DNA from: Nocardia sp. CDC159
Lineage (GTDB): Bacteria; Actinomycetota; Actinomycetes; Mycobacteriales; Mycobacteriaceae
Assembly (NCBI RefSeq): GCF_023740735.1
Contig: NZ_JAMRXH010000008.1
Coordinates: forward strand, 124,001-188,000
Direction of reading: 5' to 3'
Length of the DNA: 64,000 nucleotides
This document shows, one piece after another, positions 54,281 to 62,000 of the stretch (the stretch's first letter is position 1; each line of letters starts with the position of its first letter). The notes beneath the pieces were generated by a model. The model was not told where the DNA came from. It made no database searches and worked only from the letters and a program-made list of their open reading frames with translations. Position numbers and translations under genes: made by a program.

Positions 54281-55906
54281 TCACTGAATCGGAAAATCGG
54301 CGGCCGCACTCGTCTGGCGCTGGTGGAAACGTTGTTCGAAACCCTCGGCATAGACGGACGGCGCGACCGACGAGGAGGACTGTTCGATCACTCCGTCGTC
54401 GGCGATGTAGAAGATGGCCCGGCCGACAGCGATCTCACCCGGCCGGGTCGGGACGAACACCATCCAGCCGACACTGAGGCGTTCGGCGACGAGTTCGTCC
54501 AGCGGATAGCGGGAGTCGTCGATGCCGAGGCCGCGAATGTGCTCGCGCACCAGGGTTATCGCGTGTTCCTCCGCGATCGGCTCGGGAACCGTTGTCACCA
54601 GGCCGGCGAGTGACAGCTGGTACAGCGCCCCATCGATGTCGTCGGCGGGATCGGTGAACACCGCCGTGAGCGTGTTGCGGGTGACCACACCGGCCTCGGC
54701 CGCAGCTACCAGATTCGCCGCTGCCGACCGCTGCTCGTCGGTCGGATCGGAACTGATCACACCGCATACGACATCGATCACGGTGTCGGCCGTCCACACC
54801 CCGGGGACCGCGGCGCTGATCCGGTCCGAGGTCGGGGAGTCGCCGCGATACCAGCTGCCGTGGTCCCACCAGTAGCAGAAGGACAGCATCCCTCGTGCCG
54901 CGCGCGGGTTCAGCACCTGGTTGGCAACCCAATCCGGGGCTCCCGCATAAAGATCCGGCATCGGCGCTCCGTCGTTGTACGCGGCCTCGAGCTCCGGGGC
55001 GTTCCAGACGCCGCCCGACAGTACGGCCCGCCCGCCGGGCAGGACGTACAGGGTGGAACCGCTGCGCGAGGCGCCCTCGAACACCCCCAGCGCGGGCAGG
55101 ATGCGCGGGCCCCATTCGGATCCGACCGCGACGAAGGCCGCCGCGATCGTCGCCCATCGGGCCCACAGCACCGGCAGCACCGGAAAATCGTCTTCCGACC
55201 GCACCGGGCCGATGTTCGCTTCGCGATCGGTCCGGGACTGTTGCGCCGCCTGCTGCGGTGAGCGCCACTGCCGATTGTCGTGGCCGATGTAGGCGGCCAG
55301 CCACACCGGCAACCGGTTTCGCGGATATACCTGCAGGTCCGCCTGGTACGCCTCGGGCACCAACAGCTGATCGTCCGGGAAGGGCTCGTCGCCGTAGTCG
55401 TAATCGGCCTCCAGCTGACCGGTGACATCGAGCCGAAGGGCCAGCCGCCACCAGGGGCCGTCGCCGAGTTGCGCGGACACCTCGCGTTGCAGCCGCACCA
55501 GCTCCACCACGTCGTCGGGGGGATCGTTGCGGGCGACCCGTCCGGACTCGTCGAAGTAGAGGACGTACATCACGCCACCGGCAACGGTGACGGAGAAGAC
55601 CGCCTCCAGGCGCTGCCAGCCCTCCGGACCGGCGACCGCGAGTTCGCGGGCGATCTGGTGGGTGAGTTCGGTCGCCTGCGCCTCGATCGACTGCTCGGCC
55701 GAGGGGGTTTCGGTGGGGGCCGCAGCGGACTCGTCCGCGTCACCGCCGGACGCGTCCGTGGCATCGGTGACCGGTCCGTCGAATGCCGCGGCGGCGCCCG
55801 GCGGCGCCGCGTCGGAGGCGTCCACCGGGTCGGAGCCACCCATCCGGAAGGTGACGTCCGGCGCCTCTTCGGCTCCCGACGGCTTGTCCTGCTGCGGATC
55901 CTTCAT
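54281..55906 (-). CDS. Immunity-factor-like protein (YezG/DUF600-type N-terminus, YrhB-like C-terminus)
   Basis: This 541-residue soluble protein has an acidic disordered lead (about 1-95). A domain follows that recalls YezG/DUF600 immunity proteins (WWRLALRLDVTGQLEADYDY, then YPRNRLPVWL). A long middle part (about 230-440) has no clear family. The C-terminal domain contains VGWMVFVPTR and FYIADDGVIEQSSSSVAP, which recalls YrhB-like immunity domains. Such proteins are often encoded beside TNT-type or other polymorphic toxins. It lies 150 bases after the giant gene and 10 bases before the WXG/EspB-like gene. The immunity role is inference from recalled motifs. Confidence 0.45.
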   Translation of the reverse strand: MKDPQQDKPSGAEEAPDVTFRMGGSDPVDASDAAPPGAAAAFDGPVTDATDASGGDADESAAAPTETPSAEQSIEAQATELTHQIARELAVAGPEGWQRLEAVFSVTVAGGVMYVLYFDESGRVARNDPPDDVVELVRLQREVSAQLGDGPWWRLALRLDVTGQLEADYDYGDEPFPDDQLLVPEAYQADLQVYPRNRLPVWLAAYIGHDNRQWRSPQQAAQQSRTDREANIGPVRSEDDFPVLPVLWARWATIAAAFVAVGSEWGPRILPALGVFEGASRSGSTLYVLPGGRAVLSGGVWNAPELEAAYNDGAPMPDLYAGAPDWVANQVLNPRAARGMLSFCYWWDHGSWYRGDSPTSDRISAAVPGVWTADTVIDVVCGVISSDPTDEQRSAAANLVAAAEAGVVTRNTLTAVFTDPADDIDGALYQLSLAGLVTTVPEPIAEEHAITLVREHIRGLGIDDSRYPLDELVAERLSVGWMVFVPTRPGEIAVGRAIFYIADDGVIEQSSSSVAPSVYAEGFEQRFHQRQTSAAADFPIQ

Positions 55907-55984
55907 GCGGTTAGACCTTCCTCATCGCTACGGCGAGCGCGCGATACACACAGTTATGGGGCCATATTGCCGTGCGGGCATTTT

Positions 55985-56053
55985 TCACGCCAGACGGCAG
56001 TGTCGGGGTGATCGGAACGGGCCGACGGTGCGGCGACCGAGATACGTTGCCAT
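55985..56053 (-). CDS. Small Arg-rich ORF coupled to the giant gene (22 residues)
   Basis: ATG 56053 comes three bases after the giant gene's stop. It is preceded by GGAGGTGA, one of the best ribosome sites in the window; this site is made by the giant gene's last codons CGG AGG TGA. The product is MATYLGRRTVGPFRSPRHCR plus two residues. It is too short to classify. It may be a coupling peptide or the remnant of a longer gene. Confidence 0.35.
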   Translation of the reverse strand: MATYLGRRTVGPFRSPRHCRLA

Positions 56054-56056
56054 GGC

Positions 56057-59000
56057 TCACCTCCGGAAGATGTCGGCCCGTCGCTGGGGGTCGGACAGGG
56101 TCTGATGGATCATCCGTCCGAAGTCGAAGTCCGCGCCCGGCCAGGGATAGCGGGCATCGAACAGGCACATGCCGCCCACCCCCACCTGGAACCAGGTTTG
56201 GACCGCATCGGAGCGGCCCCAGTAGACATCGACGGCGGGATCGTCGAGGGTGATCGCCCGACCGCCGGCCCACAGTTCCAGACGGCCGTTGCGCCGGTAG
56301 AACACCACCGGTACGTCACCGAGCCGCCCGTAGAGCCCCGTCACCGGTCCGATCGCGGCCAACAAACCCTGCAGCGCACCCGTGTTGGCGTCGAACATCG
56401 CGGGTCCGCCCGCTCCGTCGAAGGGTTGCACGACGAATCGATCGACACCCCACCCTGTCTCGGGTTCGGGCCGTCGGCCACCCACGCCGCCGGAACCGGT
56501 CGCCTTCCCGTGGCCGCCCTGCGGCGGCAGCACCGGAGGCGGTATCACCGGGGGTACCTGGCCGGCGGGCGGCCCCTGCCACGAATCGCCGGGCGCCGCC
56601 CATCCGCCGGGCGCCCACGGTGGCGAAACAGGCGGCGGCACCGGTCCGTTCGACGGCCAGGGCGCCGGCGGGCCCGGCGGGTACGGCAGCACGGGCGAAC
56701 CGACCTGCCCCGGGGACTGCCCAGCACCGGGTGCCTGCGGGCCGCCCGGCAACCGCGAATCGGTTGGCAACCACCAACCATCGGGTGACGGCGGACCACC
56801 CGCGCGCTGTGAATCATCGGGGAGCCGCGAAGCCACCGGCATTCGCCCTCCTTCCGGCCCTTGCGCAGGGTCGGTCGGCCGAGGGTGCCCGGGCACCTGG
56901 GAACCGCCGGGTGCGTGCGGCATACCCGGCGCCTGGGAACCACCCGGCGGCTGCGGCGTACTCGACAGCCGAGGGGCGCCGGCCACGTGCGGCGGAATCG
57001 GCGACCGCGCGGAGTCCGCGGGCGCCGACAGGTGCGGCGAGAGCGACGATTTCGCCGGCGCGGAAGTCGGTACGTGGGTTCCCGACGGTGTCGATACCGA
57101 CCGCTGTGCCGATCCGGTCGTGGGCGTCGAGCCCGACGCGGAGGGTGCCACCGGCGGCGGCGGTGGGGCTACCGGTTCCTGGGGCGGGGGAGGCAGTTGT
57201 AGCTCCGGGGCCTCGAGTTCCAGTTCTTCGAGCTCGACCTCCGGCAGTTCGAGCTCGAAGAAGTGCGGCGGATGCGGAATCCGGGACAGCGGATACACCG
57301 GCAGCGGCCCCTGGTCGCCTCGGTTGCGGCCCTCGGCAGGGCCGGCGGGGTCGGAACCGTCGCGGTCCGGAGCGTCGGCGTCGGGACCGGGGTCCGTTTC
57401 GTCCGCGCGATCGGCGACCATCGGCTCGGTGCTCTGCGCGTCTTCGTTCCGCCAACGCACAGCGGTATTCCAGGACGCGCCGTCGCCCTGCTCCTCGTTG
57501 CCGTCCCGACGCCGCATCGCCTCCGCGCCGGTGGAGCCGGACCGGTGGGCGAGCTCCTCGGCCCGCGACTCCGCCTGTGCCAGTTGCTCTTCGATGCGGG
57601 CCACCGCCGCCTCGGCACTCAGGAACTCGCGCGCCGCCGCCTCCAGAACGGCGCCGTGTTCGTACCATTCGTCGGGCCGATCCGCGGCGTCACGGTTCCT
57701 GGACAACAGATCGTCGATCCACGGGCCGACCTGATCCGCGTGGGTCAACCGAGAGCGTGGGTCGGCCTGGAAGTATGTGGCGGCCTCGTCGAGAGCGGCC
57801 TCGGCCTGATCCGATCGCGCCTGCGCCCGAGCCAGATCGAGTTCCAGCCGCTCCCGTCGCTGCTCGACCTCCTCGCGAGCCCGCTCGATCTCTGCGCTGC
57901 GCGCCACGACGAGCGCGTCGGCGCCGGACGGCCGGGCCGGCGGCGCCTCCCCCGAATGCCGTTCCGACTCGCCGAGGCCATCCGGCGCGCGACCGGAGAC
58001 GGGTTGTGACGCACCGGGTTCCGTCCCTGCCCCCGGCCGAGATCGCTCCTGTTCGGGCTCGCCGGGGCGGTCGGGCAGATTCTCGACCGGATCCGTGCCG
58101 GGACGACCGAATCGAACGGTCACCTCGGTGTACTCACCCGGCGACCCCACGAGATCTGCCACCGTCACCTCGGTGAAACCGAACTCGGCCGCCATCTTGC
58201 CGGTGAACGTCTCGCGCGCCGCCTGCTCCGGCGTCAACGACCGATCCCGCACACCGGCATTGAAGCTGTCCAGATTGCTCGCCAACAGCGGGCCGGCATG
58301 CCAGGACCCCTCGATCGACCGAATCCGATGACCGATTGCCGCCATCATCGCGCGGAACATCGTGGCGCCGTTCGGAGTATGGGGCCCCCGGCGAATCTCG
58401 GCGTGCAGTACACCGTCGCCGTCCACCCACGCCTGCACGCCGTGCCGATCGTCACCGCCGTATCGGTGCACATAGGTGGTCCCGAACTCGCTCTCGACGA
58501 CCTCGGGAACGAACTGCTCGGCGCGCGCCAGCTCCTCGCGCAGCCGTGCCACCGCCGCCTCGGCGCGCAAGTACTCCCGCGCCGCCGCCTCCAGCGCGTG
58601 CCCGCGCTCCTGCCAGATATCAGGCATACCCGGCGCGGGCACCTCACGGGTTCGCGCCAACAGCTCGTCCAACCACGACGTCACCTGGTCCTCACTGGTC
58701 AGCTCGGCCCGCGGTTCGGTCGGGTAGAACCGAGCCGCCTGGTCGAGTTCGGACGTGGCGCGGTCCAGACGCGCCTGCGCCTGGGCCAGCTCCGCCCGCA
58801 GCCGGTCGACCTCGCGTCGCGCCCGCGCATCCGAATCCCGACCCGCGGACTCGTCACGGGTCGGGTTCTCCGCCTCCGTCGCCCGTCGTCCCTCGCCGGT
58901 CTCGATCTCACCGGCGGGCTCGGACGCCGTTTCCCGCCGCGATCCGGGCGGTGCGATTTCGCGGCTCGGTTCCTGCGCTCGCTCGAGCCGGAGAAGATCG

Positions 59001-62000
59001 TCGGCCGCGTCGGCGTACTCGCGAACCGCGCGCTCCAGGGCGTCCACCCGGTCACGGCCGGCGGCGTCGGGCTGCTGGGCTCGCTGCGTCTCGAACCAGC
59101 GATCACCGCTGTACTCGTGGCCGATCAGAACCGCCAGCGGATCGATGTGCGCGGTATCCGCGGCCCGGTCGAGCGCGGCGGCCGCCTGTCGCAGGCGCTC
59201 CTGGGCGGCCAGCAGCTCGCTGTGCTGCCGGTCGCGCGGCAGGAAATCCGCCATCTCGTCGCGACCGCTCCGCAGCCGCGACCGCTGCAGCTCCTGTTCG
59301 ACCCGGGCGAGGTGCTGGTCCGCCTCCACCCGTTCGCGTAGGGCGCGCCCGAGCGCCTCGATCCGCTCGCGGCCGACCGCGTCCGGATGCTGTGCCCGCA
59401 AGCTCTCCCGCCACTGGGCACGGTCGGCGGTCTCGTAGGCGGCCAGGGCATCGCGCGGATCGACCTGCAGCGCCCGCGCGGCCGCGTCCAACGCGCCCGC
59501 CGCCCGCTCCGCACGCTCCTGCGCCCGCGGGAGTTCGAGCAGTTCGGCGAGGTACGAGTTGTACTCCAGGTCCCGTCGCCAACCGGTGAGCGGCGGCCGG
59601 TCGGCATCCCAGTGATAGCCGGCGCCGACCGCGTGCGCATTCGCGTCGTACCACGTCTTACCCGCGCCCTGGTTGGCCGGATCGCGCTCGTACTCGGACT
59701 CGGCGAGCGCGTCGTGCAACAGCACGATGTCCTGCTGCAGCGGGTGGCGCAGCCGCGGCACGACCTTCTCCGGCAGCGGCTCGACGTTCAGCAGCCGCCG
59801 CAGTGCCTCGGCCACATCGACCACCTGGTCCATCCGCCGCCACACGAATCGCCCGGACGGGTCGGTGTGGTCACGCACGAGATGCTTGTCGACCAGCAGG
59901 TGATCGAGGATCTGCTGAATCTGCTCTCGGGTGAACGTCGGCGGCGGCAGCTCGTCCGCGTCGGTCATGTAGTCGTCGCGCAACGGCGGCGCCAGGCCGT
60001 CCTCGATCCGCTGGATCACCTCGTCGGCGACGCGGTTGACCGTCTCCTCGGTGATCCGTCCGTAGTCCTGTATCTGCAGCAGCCGTTCCCGGATCTGGAC
60101 GACGGCGTCGAGGACACGGGCACGATCGTCGGAGTCGAAGGCGTCGGCCACCTTGCGCAGATTCTTGTCGGACGCCTTGTCGATGAACGTTTCGATGTAC
60201 TGCGCGAGCCGCTGCGCGGCGTCGGCGCGGGACAGTTCGGTCGGCACCGCATCGATGAGATCGGTCCGAATTCGGGCCACGAGCTCGCGCGCGGCCAGCA
60301 GCTGCTGATTGCGGCGGTGCTGCTCGAGTCCGGCGACGATCTTGTCGGCCAGGTGTGGATCGGCCCGGAGCTGTTCGTACTGCCGGTCCGTCCACGACAG
60401 CAGCCGCCACTGGTCGGCGACCGGATCGCCTCCGATGTAGTCGTTGCGCATGTGCGGCGTCAGGTCCGCGACGATCCGGTCGATATCGGCTTCGCTGACG
60501 CGTCCTTCGCTCTGCAGCTCCAGCAACCGCTGCTGCACATCGACGACGAGATCGCGAACCGCCCCGGGATCGTCGGTGACGAAGGCGTCGGCCAGCTTCC
60601 GCACGACGGCTTCGACATAGCGGTCGACCCGATCGAGCTGCTCGGGCAGATCCGCGCGGGTCGGGTCAATGCGGGACAGGGTGTCCACCAGTTCGTGTCG
60701 GATCAGCCCCACCACCTCGTGGGCCGCGCGCACCTGCTGATTCCACCGGAACCGCTCCAACTCGGCGTTGGCGCGGTCGATGTCACGCCGCATCGACTCG
60801 GGCAGGTCGGCGCGCATCGGATCCAGGGTGTGCTCGCCGCTGTCTCGCCGCGGGAACATCGGCTGCACGTCGTACTGCCGCTGCTGATGCCATTCCACGC
60901 CCGACCACATGGTGGCGAACGGTGGCAACTTCTTCAGCCAGGGCCGGGCGTCCAAGTAATCGCCGATGGCCGGGTGCCGCTGGATCCACGCCTCTACGCG
61001 CGGATGTTGCAACGCCATCATCAGCGTGCGCAGATTGCGCTGCACGGCGTTGAATTCGCTGCCGAGGTGCATCGTGTAGATGTCCTCGGCCGGGATATCG
61101 CCCTGGAAGAACTTTCCCTCCACGCCGAGGGCGTTGAACGGAAGCAGATCCTTGGGGATCATTCCGGGCGGAATGTCCTCGAAGGGCAGCGCCAGCGTGT
61201 TGATGTAGTGGCCGAGGCCGCCCCACCAGTCGGGATTGCCCTCCTCCCAAGGATCGGGCGTATTCGCGTCGTCGTTGGTGCGCCAGGAGGGCCGCGACGG
61301 ATCAACCTCGTGCCATCGACCGTCGCCGTCGCGCCAGCGAACCAGATGGATACCCGGCCGACCGCGGAACCAGTCCGAGGCCAGGGTTTCGACCCGCGGT
61401 GCGGGCAGCGGGGCCACCTCGGTCTGCCACAGGCCGCCGATCAGCTGCCGGTATTCGATCTGCGGTCGTTGCGTCATCGCGTGTGCCACACGGGCATTGG
61501 TGGCTATCGCCTCGGCCAGCGCCCGATCGTGAGCGGCGGAGGGGTGATCGTAGTCGCCCCGCGGTCCGACCACGATGATCCGTGGCGGCTCGCCGTCCAC
61601 GAAACCGACCCGGTCGCTGATCAGTACGGCACCCTCCGCCACGAGGTGGTCCGCCCACTTGCCGACGACCCGCCCGGCCTCGTCGTCGAGGCGGCCCATC
61701 GCGTTGTCGACCCGGTTCACGTCCTGGGCGGCGTCGTACAGGGCATCGATCCAGCGCAGCGCCCGATCGCGCGTGCCGCCGTCCAGCCCCTCGGCGGCCT
61801 GGCGATACCGGTCCACGGCGCGGTTCAGCGCCTCGGCGTCGGGGCCCAATTCGACCAGTCGCGCGGGCACACCCTGTTCCTTCAGCCGTTCGACCAGGTC
61901 CTCCACCATCGACCGGCGCGCCTTGTTGTACGGGCTGCGGAACAGTTCGGCTCGCTCGGCACCCAGACGCTGGATCTCGCGGACCACCTGCGGCGAGTGC

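Noticed and set aside
56057..56480. TNT (NAD-glycohydrolase) toxin domain at the C-terminus of the giant protein
   Set aside because: No recognisable TNT core or catalytic pattern was seen in the last 135 residues, so no enzyme was assigned.
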